Shown: positions 16,300 through 25,262, counted from the stretch's first letter. The stretch: DNA of 64,000 nucleotides from Hyphomicrobiales bacterium (GCA_900469445.1 UBXM01000033.1:7732-71731), one strand, 5' to 3'. A program made the numbers and translations. The notes: generated by a model not told the origin, from the letters alone.

Positions 16300-18105
16300 T
16301 TAAGCGCTTTCCCGGAAATCGGCGTCGTCGCTATCCGGTCCGCCCATCGACATGTCGAGGGCAAAACCCTTGGCGCGGGCCTGCTGCGTCTTGATGGTAT
16401 TGGCCGATGCCGGGGCGCTTGTCCGCTGAGCCTGCGGAGCGGGCTTGTAGGCCGGTGCCCTTGCGGCCGGTGCCGCGTGGCTGCGGGAGCTGGCCGTATC
16501 GACCTTGAAGAAGGAGATCGAAGCCTGCAGTTCCTCGGCCTGGGCGGCGAGTTCTTCCGACGTCGACGACATTTCTTCCGACGAGCCGGCGTTCTGCTGG
16601 GTGACCTTGTCGAGCTGCTGGATCGCTTCGTTGATCTGCGAAGCACCGATATCCTGCTCGCGGCAGGCAGCCGAGATTTCCGAAACCAGCTCGGCAGTCT
16701 TGTGGATCGCGGGTACCAGCTTGTTCAGCATGTCGCCGGCTTCGGCAGCCGTCTGCACCGTCTCGCCGGAGAGCGAGCTGATTTCGGCAGCAGCAGCCTG
16801 CGAACGTTCGGCAAGCTTGCGCACTTCCGAGGCGACGACGGCAAAACCCTTGCCGTGTTCGCCGGCACGCGCGGCTTCGACAGCGGCGTTCAGGGCGAGA
16901 AGGTCTGTCTGGCGGGCGATTTCCTGAACGATCGAGATCTTCTCGGCAATCGTGCGCATGGCGCCGACGGCGCGGGCAACCGCTTCGCCGGATGCTTCTG
17001 CGTCCTTGGAAGACTGGCGGGCGATCTTTTCCGTCTGGGCGGCGTTGTCGGCATTCTGCTTGATGTTGGCGGCCATCTGCTCCATCGAGGCGGAAGCCTC
17101 TTCGGCCGACGATGCCTGTTCGGTAGCGCCCTGGGAGAGCTGCTCGGAGCTGGAAGACAGTTCCTGGCTACCAGACGAAACGTTGTCTGCGGCGGCAAGA
17201 GCGTCGGCCACGACGCCGCGCAGGCGCTGGACCATACTTTCGAGCGCAATGCCGAGCGTATCCTTGTCGGAGAGCGGCTTCGGCGTGACGGTCAGGTTGC
17301 CATTGGCAATCTGGTCGGCGATGTTGGCAGTGTTACGCAGATTTGCAGTCATCACGTTGATGGTGTTGACCAGATCGCGGATTTCGTCGTTCGACTTGAT
17401 TTCCACATCCTGGTTGAGATCGCCGATCGAAACGGCTTCGGCAACGCCGATGATCTTGCGCAGGCCACTGCTGATGCCGAGAGCGATCCACAGGGCAGCG
17501 GCAACTGCGGCGAGGAGCGCTGCAATCGTGATGGCCAATACGATGTTACGGGTTTGCTCATACTGGATATTTGTGTCTTCGTCGGCCTTCTGCATCAGGC
17601 CACGATTGGTCGCCGCGCGGGTCGTGGTTTGCTCTTCGATCTGATCGATGAGCGTCCGGCCTTCGGTCGTGGCCAAGCGAACCGCTTCAGTGCCGTTGCC
17701 TGATTTCGCCAGCGTGCGGATGCGGTCATCGACCAGGAACAGCTTGTCGCCAAGCTCTTGCACTGTCCGCCAGATTTTCGCACCTTCTTCGTTCGTTGCC
17801 GCCGAGATGAGCCAGCTGACTTCTTCCTTGAAGCGCTGACGGTTCGTATCGCTTGCCTGGATGTATCGGTCGATATCGGTAGAGTTGCTCGCCGTCGCCA
17901 TATTCATCTGGGCGCGAACGATACGCAGCTGCAGCGCTTCGATATTCTGCGTGTGTTCAAGCCGTTTTGCCGGTCCCGCGATCACTTCGGAAATGGCCGA
18001 GTTCAGGGTCGAAAGGCTGTAGATGCCGTAACCGGCAGTAACGGCGAGAAGGGAAATGATTAAACCGAAGGCGAAAGCCAACTTCATCTTGATGGTAAAG
18101 CGCAA
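16300..18105 (-). CDS. Methyl-accepting chemotaxis protein (4HB type), promoter-distal copy
   Basis: The 601-residue receptor has TM1 (about 8-28), a periplasmic four-helix-bundle sensor (about 30-188), TM2 (about 189-211), a HAMP domain (about 212-270), and a signalling domain with the hairpin tip around LALNAAVEAARAGEHGKGF. The start is TTG at 18105. It is supported by alignment with the neighbouring receptor, whose ATG begins the same MRxxIKxKLA opening. Its signalling half is almost identical to that neighbour while the sensor half differs. The tail ends GFALDMSMGGPDSDD..FRESA with no xWxxF pentapeptide. Confidence 0.94.
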   Translation of the reverse strand: MRFTIKMKLAFAFGLIISLLAVTAGYGIYSLSTLNSAISEVIAGPAKRLEHTQNIEALQLRIVRAQMNMATASNSTDIDRYIQASDTNRQRFKEEVSWLISAATNEEGAKIWRTVQELGDKLFLVDDRIRTLAKSGNGTEAVRLATTEGRTLIDQIEEQTTTRAATNRGLMQKADEDTNIQYEQTRNIVLAITIAALLAAVAAALWIALGISSGLRKIIGVAEAVSIGDLNQDVEIKSNDEIRDLVNTINVMTANLRNTANIADQIANGNLTVTPKPLSDKDTLGIALESMVQRLRGVVADALAAADNVSSGSQELSSSSEQLSQGATEQASSAEEASASMEQMAANIKQNADNAAQTEKIARQSSKDAEASGEAVARAVGAMRTIAEKISIVQEIARQTDLLALNAAVEAARAGEHGKGFAVVASEVRKLAERSQAAAAEISSLSGETVQTAAEAGDMLNKLVPAIHKTAELVSEISAACREQDIGASQINEAIQQLDKVTQQNAGSSEEMSSTSEELAAQAEELQASISFFKVDTASSRSHAAPAARAPAYKPAPQAQRTSAPASANTIKTQQARAKGFALDMSMGGPDSDDADFRESA

Positions 18106-18140
18106 GGTAGTACCCCGATATGCATGAATTGCGACGTGGA

Positions 18141-18164
18141 GCTCTCATCCTCAATGGTGAGAGC
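18141..18164. other. Hairpin in the spacer between the two receptor genes
   Basis: GCTCTCA (18141-18147) pairs with TGAGAGC (18158-18164) around a 10-nt loop. A second pair, GGTTCGG/CCGAACC (18251-18279), lies just after the stop of the upstream receptor gene. Neither has a clear T-tract. They could tune the expression ratio of the two receptors by pausing or mRNA processing. Confidence 0.4.
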
Positions 18165-18290
18165 CGAATGGATAGGTATTCGGGCAACACATTCGCCCCG
18201 GAACCTGTGGGAAAACCGGTCTAACGTCGTCGCATACACACGGCGGCGGTGGTTCGGTCCGCTTGACGCAGCCCGAACCGGTATTTGTTT

Positions 18291-19973
18291 TCAGGCGCTT
18301 TCGCGGAAATGCTGGTCGTCGGCATCCGGGCCGCCCATCGACATGTCGAGCGCAAAGCCCTTGGCCTTGGCCTGCTGTGCACGAACGGAATGGCCGGTCT
18401 GGGCCGGGGCCTTATAGGCCGGCCTTGCGGCAGCGCGCGGAGCAGGGGCGGCGGACCGATTGGGCGCCAGTTTCTGGCCGGCCTGATCGACCCGGAAGAA
18501 GGCGATCGATGCCTGTAGTTCCTCTGCCTGGGAGGCGAGTTCCTCGGAAGTGGCCGACATCTCTTCAGATGCGCCGGCATTCTGCTGGGTCACCTTGTCG
18601 AGCTGCTGGATCGCTTCGTTGATCTGGGAGGCGCCGATATCCTGTTCGCGGCAGGCGGCGGAGATTTCCGAGACCAGTTCGGCGGTCTTCTGGATGTCCG
18701 GCACGAGACGGTTCAGCATTTCGCCGGCTTCGGTGGCGACCTGAACGGTATCCCCCGAAAGCGCGCTGATTTCGGCAGCGGCGGCCTGGCTGCGTTCGGC
18801 AAGCTTGCGCACTTCCGAAGCAACGACCGCAAAGCCCTTGCCGTGTTCGCCGGCACGCGCAGCCTCGACGGCGGCGTTTAACGCGAGCAGGTCGGTCTGG
18901 CGGGCGATTTCCTGGACGATCGAGATCTTTTCGGCAATCGTGCGCATCGCACCGACGGCGCGGTTGACGGCCTGGCCGGAAAGCTCGGCATCCTTGGAGG
19001 ACTGGCGGGCGATCTTTTCCGTCTGGGCGGCGTTGTCGGCATTCTGTTTGATGTTGGCGGCCATCTCTTCCATCGAGGCGGAAGCCTCTTCGGCGGAAGA
19101 CGCCTGCTCGGTCGCGCCCTGCGAGAGCTGCTCGGAGCTTGCCGAAAGTTCCTGACTGCCCGACGAAACGTTGTCGGATGCAGACAGCGCATCACCGACG
19201 ACGCCGCGCAGGCGCTCGATCATGGTGTTGACGTAAGTCAGCAGGTCGCCGATTTCGTCCTTGCTGGAAATCGTCGCAAAGCGGGTGAGATCACCTTCGG
19301 CAACATTCTGCACCGCGGTGACCGCATTGCGCAGGCCCTTGTTGATGCTCATCGCGATCCACAAAGCGGCAAGCGCCGCGATCAGAAAGGCTGCGGCGGC
19401 AACCGAGATCATGATCGTCCGGGTCTGGATATAATCGACGTCGGCCTGTTCGTCGGCAGCCTGCAGGCGGCCTTCTTCCAGCTCGATGACTTCATGCAGA
19501 AGGGTATCGATCTGATTGATGACGACACGTGCTTCGTTGCTGGAAACCTGGTTGGCGCCGACCGTATCGCCTGCGAGCATGAGCGTGCGAATGCGATCGT
19601 CCTGCTTGCGGAATTCGGTGGTCATGCCGGCAAGCTTGTCCCAGTAGACCTTGCCCTGTTCGGTTGCGCGCGCCTGGACCATCTGAAAGCTGTCATCGAA
19701 GGCTTTACGGGCGGTGTCGTTGCTTTCGATGTAGCGACGCATGTCGGCCTGTTCGGAAGCGAGCAGCAGGTTTTTCTGCTGGCGCAGCTGCTGCAGCTGT
19801 TCGGCATTGAGCGTCTGGGTCAGCTTGAGCCGCGTTGCTGGACCTTGAATAACCTGTTCCAGCGTATTGTTGAGGTTGCCGAGGCTGAAGATGCCGTAGC
19901 CGGCGGTGACCAACAACATCAGAATGATGAAGCCGAAGGCCGAAGCAAGCTTGAGCTTGATCGAGGCACGCAT
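18291..19973 (-). CDS. Methyl-accepting chemotaxis protein (4HB type), promoter-proximal copy
   Basis: The 560-residue receptor has TM1 (about 8-30), a four-helix-bundle sensor (about 31-185), TM2 (about 187-208), HAMP (about 209-262) and a long coiled-coil signalling domain with the conserved tip LALNAAVEAARAGEHGKGF. The ATG at 19973 gives the usual short basic opening; a frame 42 codons longer reads through the gap to cheW. Its C-terminal tail GFALDMSMGGPDADD..FRESA is shared with the downstream receptor. The pair looks like a tandem duplication with divergent ligand domains. Confidence 0.95.
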   Translation of the reverse strand: MRASIKLKLASAFGFIILMLLVTAGYGIFSLGNLNNTLEQVIQGPATRLKLTQTLNAEQLQQLRQQKNLLLASEQADMRRYIESNDTARKAFDDSFQMVQARATEQGKVYWDKLAGMTTEFRKQDDRIRTLMLAGDTVGANQVSSNEARVVINQIDTLLHEVIELEEGRLQAADEQADVDYIQTRTIMISVAAAAFLIAALAALWIAMSINKGLRNAVTAVQNVAEGDLTRFATISSKDEIGDLLTYVNTMIERLRGVVGDALSASDNVSSGSQELSASSEQLSQGATEQASSAEEASASMEEMAANIKQNADNAAQTEKIARQSSKDAELSGQAVNRAVGAMRTIAEKISIVQEIARQTDLLALNAAVEAARAGEHGKGFAVVASEVRKLAERSQAAAAEISALSGDTVQVATEAGEMLNRLVPDIQKTAELVSEISAACREQDIGASQINEAIQQLDKVTQQNAGASEEMSATSEELASQAEELQASIAFFRVDQAGQKLAPNRSAAPAPRAAARPAYKAPAQTGHSVRAQQAKAKGFALDMSMGGPDADDQHFRESA

Positions 19974-19996
19974 GTGTTTGTCTCCGTCTAAAATGA

Positions 19997-20512
19997 TCAG
20001 CCGTGGGATGCGGCGATTGCGGAATGTTCGTGTCTGGCTGAAAAGATGACTTGCAGGTTGGGAAGGATGATGAATTCGCTTCCCCGCTTGACCAGGCAAT
20101 TGATGAAGTCGGTGCGCCAGCGCATGCCGACACTCGGCGGCGGTTCACTGGCGGATTGCAGGAGGGTCGTGACTTCGTTGACCTTGTCGGTGCGGATCCC
20201 GGCAAGCACCGGTTCTCCGTCGATTTCGATCTCGATGACGATGATCCGGCTGTCGATCGTCGGCTTTGTCGCTTCCATGCCGAAGGCGAGCCTTATATCG
20301 GCAAGCGGAATGACCTTGCCGCGGAAATTGATGACGGCGCCGACAAAGGCCTTGGCGCCCGGAACGCTGGTTTCCGGCAACAGATCGAGGATTTCCTGAA
20401 CGATGAAGGCTTCGAGCGCGAAGGTTTCGCCGGCGATCTCGAAGGTCAATACCTCAAGCTCGTCGCGTCCTTGCCACTGGTCTTCCGAGAATTTTGCGAG
20501 AGCTTGGTTCAT
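19997..20512 (-). CDS. cheW: CheW adaptor (first copy)
   Basis: The 171-residue CheW-domain protein (LEVLTFEIAGETFALEAF, about 19-36; INFRGKVIPLADIRLAF, about 66-82; IRTDKVNEVTTLL, about 109-121) scaffolds CheA with receptors. Its ATG overlaps the cheA stop by 4 nt, indicating coupled translation. It is followed by the promoter-proximal receptor. Confidence 0.95.
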   Translation of the reverse strand: MNQALAKFSEDQWQGRDELEVLTFEIAGETFALEAFIVQEILDLLPETSVPGAKAFVGAVINFRGKVIPLADIRLAFGMEATKPTIDSRIIVIEIEIDGEPVLAGIRTDKVNEVTTLLQSASEPPPSVGMRWRTDFINCLVKRGSEFIILPNLQVIFSARHEHSAIAASHG

Positions 20513-22506
20513 CCGGCTGCGCGCAGATGCGCCTCCTGCTGCTGCCCCTCGGCGACGAGGTGGCCGACATCGAGAATGAGAGCGACATCGCCGTCGCCTA
20601 AAATGGTGGCGCCCGAGAAGGTCGACACGTCATGGTGAAGTTTCGACATGCCCTTGATCACCGTCTGGTGGTCGCCGATGATCTGGTCGACGACGAGGCC
20701 GACGCGCTCCGAGCCGGTCGAGATGACCACGACCTTCTGGAACGGATCGGGCTTGGTGCCGGTGCGGAAAAGATCCCGCAGACGAAGGAAGGGCACGAGA
20801 CTGTCGCGCAGCGAGATGAAGCTACGGCCACGCGAACGCATGTCTTCCTCGACCGAAAGCTCGAGGCATTCCTCGACCGCCGAAAGCGGGATGACGTAGC
20901 GGCCATTGCCGACACGCACCAGCAGGCCGTCGATGATCGCGAGCGTCAGCGGGATGGCGAGTGAGATTTCCGACCCTTCGCCCGGACGGCTGACGACGTT
21001 GATCGTGCCGCGCAGTGCGTCGATGGTTCTTTTGACCACGTCCATGCCGACGCCGCGGCCCGACAGGTTGGTGACCTCGCTTGCGGTGGAAAAGCCCGGC
21101 TGGAAGATCAGCTGGTAGAGTTCCTGATCGGTGAGGCTGGCATTTGCCGCAATGAGGCCGGAGGATTCGGCCTTGGCGCGAACCCGGTCCTTGTTGATGC
21201 CGCGACCATCGTCCTTGATCTTGATGATCACTTCGCCGGCCTGCTGGCGGGCCGAAAGGTGGATATGGCCGGCCTCGGTCTTGCCGCTCGCAAGGCGTTC
21301 GTCCGCCGTTTCCAGACCGTGATCGCAGGAATTGCGCACCAGGTGGACGAGCGGATCGGCAAGCCGTTCGATGACGCTCTTGTCGACTTCCGTCGTTTCG
21401 CCCTCGGTGATGAGCTCGATCTTCTTGCCGGTTTCGTTGGCGAGATCATGCACCAGGCGGCGGAAGCGGCTGAACAGATGCGTGACCGGCACCATGCGCA
21501 GCACCATCATCGTGTCGCGCAGCTCGCCGGAAAGACGCTCGACATCTTCGGAAACGGCCCGCAGCGTAAGGTCGCCGCTGCCGCCGGCCAGCTGGGAAAG
21601 CCGCGACTGGGCAATCACCAGTTCGCCGACCCGGTCCATCAGCTCATCGAGCCTTTCTGCCGGAACGCGGACATTTTCATTGGCCTTGGCGGCTTTGGCA
21701 TCGCCCGATGCCGCCGCCGGAGCAGCGGCTGCTACTGCTGTTGCAGCCGGTTCGGCGGTCACCGCTGCTGTAGCCGGGAGTGCGGGGGCCGGTGCCACGG
21801 CGACTGGAGCTTGCGCCGCAATCGCGATTTCCTCGACCGAAAGCTCCATATCGTCCATGACGAAGATGAACACGTCGTCGATTGCCGAGCGCGGTTCGGT
21901 CGTCAGAAGTTCGACATCCCAGGCAATGTGAAGATCAGTCGCAACGAGCTCGTCGAGCGATGGAATGCCGGAACGGTCGGCGACGATGCGGCAGGTGCCG
22001 AGATCGCGCAACTCGTCGAGAAGCGGTAGCGGGTTGGTGCCGTTCGCCATGGCATTCTGCGGCAGGCTGAACCGGATCTTGAACAGCGTCTGGGCAGGAC
22101 CTGCTGCTGCAGGTGCTGTGGCCTGATCGCCGCTGCCGTCGACGGCGCGGCGCAGGTTGACGAGCAATGCCTCGCTCATCGCCTCATGATCGCCGGCGGG
22201 TGTCTCCACCAGCGCACGCATGTGGTCCTTGGCTTCGAGAACGGCGGTGACAAGCGCGTGGGTTGCGGGAACCTCGCCCTTGCGCACCCGGTCGAAAGCC
22301 GTTTCGCAATGGTGGGTGAAGGCCGCGAGCGCCTCGAAGCCGAACATGGCGCCGGAGCCCTTGAGCGTGTGGAGGCCGCGGAAAACCGCGTCGACCTGAT
22401 CCTTGTCGCCGAGATTCACATTCAGATCGAGAAGTCCTGCTTCGATCTGTTCCAGAAGTTCGGCAGCTTCTGTCCTGAATACCGCGATAGGATCAGGGAA
22501 GCTCAT
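20509..22506 (-). CDS. cheA: CheA chemotaxis sensor histidine kinase
   Basis: The 665-residue kinase shows P1 (Hpt) with the phosphorylated His46 in GLHTLKGSG, a P2-like region (about 145-235), an Ala/Pro-rich linker (about 235-275), P3 dimerisation (about 285-360), the P4 ATPase with the N box LVRNSCDHGLE, G1 DDGRGI and G2 GRGVGMDVVK, and P5 (about 525-650), the CheW-like regulatory domain. It phosphorylates CheY and CheB on signals from the receptors. Overlaps of 4 nt with both neighbours place it firmly in the operon. Confidence 0.97.
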   Translation of the reverse strand: MSFPDPIAVFRTEAAELLEQIEAGLLDLNVNLGDKDQVDAVFRGLHTLKGSGAMFGFEALAAFTHHCETAFDRVRKGEVPATHALVTAVLEAKDHMRALVETPAGDHEAMSEALLVNLRRAVDGSGDQATAPAAAGPAQTLFKIRFSLPQNAMANGTNPLPLLDELRDLGTCRIVADRSGIPSLDELVATDLHIAWDVELLTTEPRSAIDDVFIFVMDDMELSVEEIAIAAQAPVAVAPAPALPATAAVTAEPAATAVAAAAPAAASGDAKAAKANENVRVPAERLDELMDRVGELVIAQSRLSQLAGGSGDLTLRAVSEDVERLSGELRDTMMVLRMVPVTHLFSRFRRLVHDLANETGKKIELITEGETTEVDKSVIERLADPLVHLVRNSCDHGLETADERLASGKTEAGHIHLSARQQAGEVIIKIKDDGRGINKDRVRAKAESSGLIAANASLTDQELYQLIFQPGFSTASEVTNLSGRGVGMDVVKRTIDALRGTINVVSRPGEGSEISLAIPLTLAIIDGLLVRVGNGRYVIPLSAVEECLELSVEEDMRSRGRSFISLRDSLVPFLRLRDLFRTGTKPDPFQKVVVISTGSERVGLVVDQIIGDHQTVIKGMSKLHHDVSTFSGATILGDGDVALILDVGHLVAEGQQQEAHLRAAG

Positions 22507-22871
22507 TTGCCGAGTACCTTCTTGGCGATCTTGACCAGGCTTTCCGGGTCGAAGGGCTTGGTCAGCCAGCCGGTTGCGCCGGCAGCTTTTGCCTGCTGCT
22601 TGATTTCGCCGTCGGATTCGGTGGTGAGGAAGATTACCGGAACGCCCATATGCGCCGGCAGCTTGCGCAGCTCGCGGATCATCGTCAGGCCGTCCATATT
22701 GGGCATGTTGAGGTCAGTGATGACCAGGTCGAACTGTCCCGCATTGAGCTTGGCGATACCATCGACCCCGTCGACGGCTTCCGTGACCTGATAGCCGGCA
22801 TTGGTCAGTGCGACCCGCGTCGTCAGGCGAATGCTCGCCGAATCGTCGACGGTCAGGATATTGGCAGTCAT
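22503..22871 (-). CDS. cheY: CheY-type single-domain response regulator
   Basis: The 122-residue receiver has the acid pocket Asp9/Asp10, phosphoacceptor Asp53 (VITDLNMPNMDG), the switch Thr83/84 (FLTTES) and Lys105 (WLTKPF). It has no output domain. It would carry the signal from CheA, either to the flagellar motor or to another target. It overlaps cheA and the STAS gene by 4 nt each. No cheZ, cheD, fli or flg gene is visible nearby. Confidence 0.95.
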   Translation of the reverse strand: MTANILTVDDSASIRLTTRVALTNAGYQVTEAVDGVDGIAKLNAGQFDLVITDLNMPNMDGLTMIRELRKLPAHMGVPVIFLTTESDGEIKQQAKAAGATGWLTKPFDPESLVKIAKKVLGK

Positions 22872-23197
22872 TGAATTTTTCCTTGGTGAAGCCAGAATTT
22901 CGCGTCGTCGTCCGACATGCCTTCGAGGAAACCGCTCCGGCGAAGCGTTTCAAGAAGCGCACCGCTTGCCGGCTGCGCAAGCGTGATGTGTTTGCCGGCC
23001 GTTCCGGCATAGATCCGGGCGGCCTCGACCATCTGGATGAAACTGATATCGACCTGCACGTCGTCCGCAAGCGCGAGCGTGGCGGCCTCGTGTGCGTCGA
23101 TGAATTTCAGCATGTCCTCGCGGACGGGAACGATCGCGCGGACCGTTAGATTTTCGGGCAAGCGGAGGCACGCTTCGTTTTGGCCTTCAATATTCAT
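22868..23197 (-). CDS. STAS-domain protein heading the chemotaxis operon
   Basis: The 109-residue protein has a STAS-like alpha/beta pattern: ENLTVRAIVPVREDMLKFI, then DDVQVDISFIQMVEAARIY where anti-sigma antagonists have their phosphorylated Ser/Thr, and KHITLAQPASGALLETLRRSG. The regulatory Ser is not obvious (Ile-Gln-Met-Val-Glu in that loop). Proteins of this kind occur at the head of several alphaproteobacterial che operons and probably act as a protein-interaction module. Its role here is unknown. Confidence 0.78.
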   Translation of the reverse strand: MNIEGQNEACLRLPENLTVRAIVPVREDMLKFIDAHEAATLALADDVQVDISFIQMVEAARIYAGTAGKHITLAQPASGALLETLRRSGFLEGMSDDDAKFWLHQGKIQ

Positions 23198-23531
23198 ACC
23201 TGCTCCAAAAGGCTTTAGAATATGCTGAAATAGCCTGCCGAAATTGCGCCACGATGCTTAATCGGAAGTTAATTGGCGCCAGTGAGTTTTCATGTGTATT
23301 AGTCATAATTCGCGTTCAGCTTATATTTATATCTGCTGAAAATTAACCACGACTGCGGATTGCATCCTGCCGTTTCAACCCGGTTAACCCTCGCCGGGCC
23401 AGATTGCCGCCAAGTGAGGACGACCCATGTCCAGCCATCATCGGCTGGCGGAGAGTTGTTCCATAATGAACAGGGCAAATCGTTGCCGATAAGGGCTTTA
23501 AAGCCTCGGCAAAGCGTGAAGGGTGGGCGAA
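23198..23531. promoter_or_regulatory. Divergent promoter region of the chemotaxis locus with CtrA sites
   Basis: The gap between the STAS-che operon and the receptor-like gene holds an A/T-rich stretch (about 23305-23345). It contains one full CtrA-type box, TTAATCGGAAGTTAA (23258-23272, TTAA-N7-TTAA), and two half-sites TTAACC (23343-23348 and 23384-23389). The full box lies 61 bp before the STAS start. No gene is supported in this gap. Confidence 0.55.
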
Positions 23532-25262
23532 GTGGCAATCGCGGCAGTTTTGGTCAACGAGACCGGGCTTTATGAAAATGCAGCTCCGGTCTCGGGCCTC
23601 GTGGAGCGGATGGAGACGGCGAGATCCCGTATCGAGGAGCGTTTCCTCGACGGTGGCGCAGCCCTGCTTTCCGTACTCGACGTTCTCAACAAGCTGATCG
23701 GCTCGCTCGACCAGATCACCGGCTCGCTCGACGAGGAAACCGCGGCCAGGACCATGGCCGAGCTGCAGCAGACGGTCGGCAGGCTTTCCGAACTGAGCGG
23801 CATCGAAACCGCCCGCCAGGCCGGTTTTGTCGATATCTCGGGCGTCGAACGCAATCTTCGTCCGCATGTGGCGAACATGCAGGAAACCATGCGTTATCTG
23901 CGCACCTTTGCCGTGACGGCCAAGATAACCGGCGCAGGCATTGCCGATTTTGCCGGTTTCGCCGAAGAAATTCTCGAGCGCATCCACACCGGCACGCGGC
24001 AGGTGAACGAGTTCGGCGACAAGTTGAAGTCGCTTGGTTCGGGCCTTGGCTCGGTCATGGAGCGCGGCACTGTCACCATCGAGCGTTATGAAGCCACCAT
24101 CCCCGGCATCGTGACCGGTCTTTCGACCGGTGGCGCCGAGATCAGCGCCCAGCAGAAGGTGCTTGTCGAGCGGGCGGCGCGGGTTCGACAGATTGCGGCC
24201 GGCATCCAGGGCAAGCTGGCTTCCGTTCTCTCCGCCATGCAGATCGGTGACATCACCCGCCAGCGCATCGAACATTGCCAGAGCTCGCTGACCCTGCTGG
24301 AAGGTTATGTGGAAACCGAGGCGGCAACGCTGACGGCGCACGACCGGGCAAATCTGTCGTCGATCATCACCAATCTCGTTGCCCTGCAGCTCAGCCAGTC
24401 GATCGACGATTTCGATCGCGACACGGCCAAGATCGTCGAAACCGTCGCAAGCTTCCGTTCGGACCTTGCCGAGATCGATGGCCTGCGCCGGATGATGACC
24501 GAAGGCGGTGGCGACAACGCGATGCGCCGTCTCGAAGGCAATGTCGGCGTGGCGCGCGAGGCGGTCCGCGAGATCGAGGCGGTGTCGCTTGAGGCAGGTG
24601 CGCTCACCCGCTCGACCGGAACCACGGTTCGCGAACTCATCGACGGCGTCGGGCTGCTGCAATTGGTGCGCACCGACATTCACTACATGGCGCTCAACAC
24701 CAATCTGCGTTGCGGCAAGATCGGCGAGCACGGCAAGGCGCTCAATGTCGTCACCGCGGAACTGCGCAATTTCGCGGCCCAGCTGGATGAAACGGCTGAG
24801 AAGGTCCTGGTCGAACTGAAGACGCTGGAAACCGCGTCGGACAAGCTGAATACCGGCCATGATGATGACGGCCAGGAACTGTTGGATGATCGTCTGGCGA
24901 GAGCGATGCAGAGCATCCGCGACGTCGGCGACCGGATGGACAGCGAAATGGATGGCCTGAGCGAGCAGAGCGGTGTCGCCATCGACCAGATGGAGCACTC
25001 CCTGTCGCGGCTGGATTTCAAGGCGGAACTCGGCGAGGTCCTGCGCAACTGCGCAGACGAGATCTCGATGGTCGAGGCCGCCGACCCCTCCGCCGATCTG
25101 GAACCCGCTTTGGCCGAGCTTGGCGGTCGCATCGGCAAGCTTTACACCATGGTCTCCGAACGTGAGCTGCATGCCGCGTTTCTGGGCACCCCACCGCCGG
25201 TCGAAACGGCCGTCGTCGCGGCCGTCATGAGCGACGACGATATCGACGACGCCCTGTTCTGA
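23532..25262 (+). CDS. Soluble chemoreceptor-like coiled-coil protein with degenerate signalling tip
   Basis: The protein of about 576 residues has no transmembrane segment and is almost wholly predicted helix/coiled coil. Around residues 386-420 it reads ALNTNLRCGKIGEHGKALNV and then VTAELRNFAAQLDET. This lines up with the receptor hairpin tip (ALNAAVEAARAGEHGKGFAV, VASEVRKLAERS) but has lost key Glu/Ala/Arg positions. It ends in an acidic tail (DDDIDDALF). The GTG at 23532 has GAAGGG 8 nt upstream; a GTG at 23523 is possible. Divergent placement from the che operon with shared CtrA sites suggests a cytoplasmic receptor-like regulator or scaffold of that pathway. Confidence 0.75.
   Translation: MAIAAVLVNETGLYENAAPVSGLVERMETARSRIEERFLDGGAALLSVLDVLNKLIGSLDQITGSLDEETAARTMAELQQTVGRLSELSGIETARQAGFVDISGVERNLRPHVANMQETMRYLRTFAVTAKITGAGIADFAGFAEEILERIHTGTRQVNEFGDKLKSLGSGLGSVMERGTVTIERYEATIPGIVTGLSTGGAEISAQQKVLVERAARVRQIAAGIQGKLASVLSAMQIGDITRQRIEHCQSSLTLLEGYVETEAATLTAHDRANLSSIITNLVALQLSQSIDDFDRDTAKIVETVASFRSDLAEIDGLRRMMTEGGGDNAMRRLEGNVGVAREAVREIEAVSLEAGALTRSTGTTVRELIDGVGLLQLVRTDIHYMALNTNLRCGKIGEHGKALNVVTAELRNFAAQLDETAEKVLVELKTLETASDKLNTGHDDDGQELLDDRLARAMQSIRDVGDRMDSEMDGLSEQSGVAIDQMEHSLSRLDFKAELGEVLRNCADEISMVEAADPSADLEPALAELGGRIGKLYTMVSERELHAAFLGTPPPVETAVVAAVMSDDDIDDALF

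Noticed and set aside
23343..25172. 609-codon minus-strand frame opposite the receptor-like gene
   Set aside because: The plus-strand protein has the receptor-tip similarity and a ribosome-binding site. The minus frame has neither.
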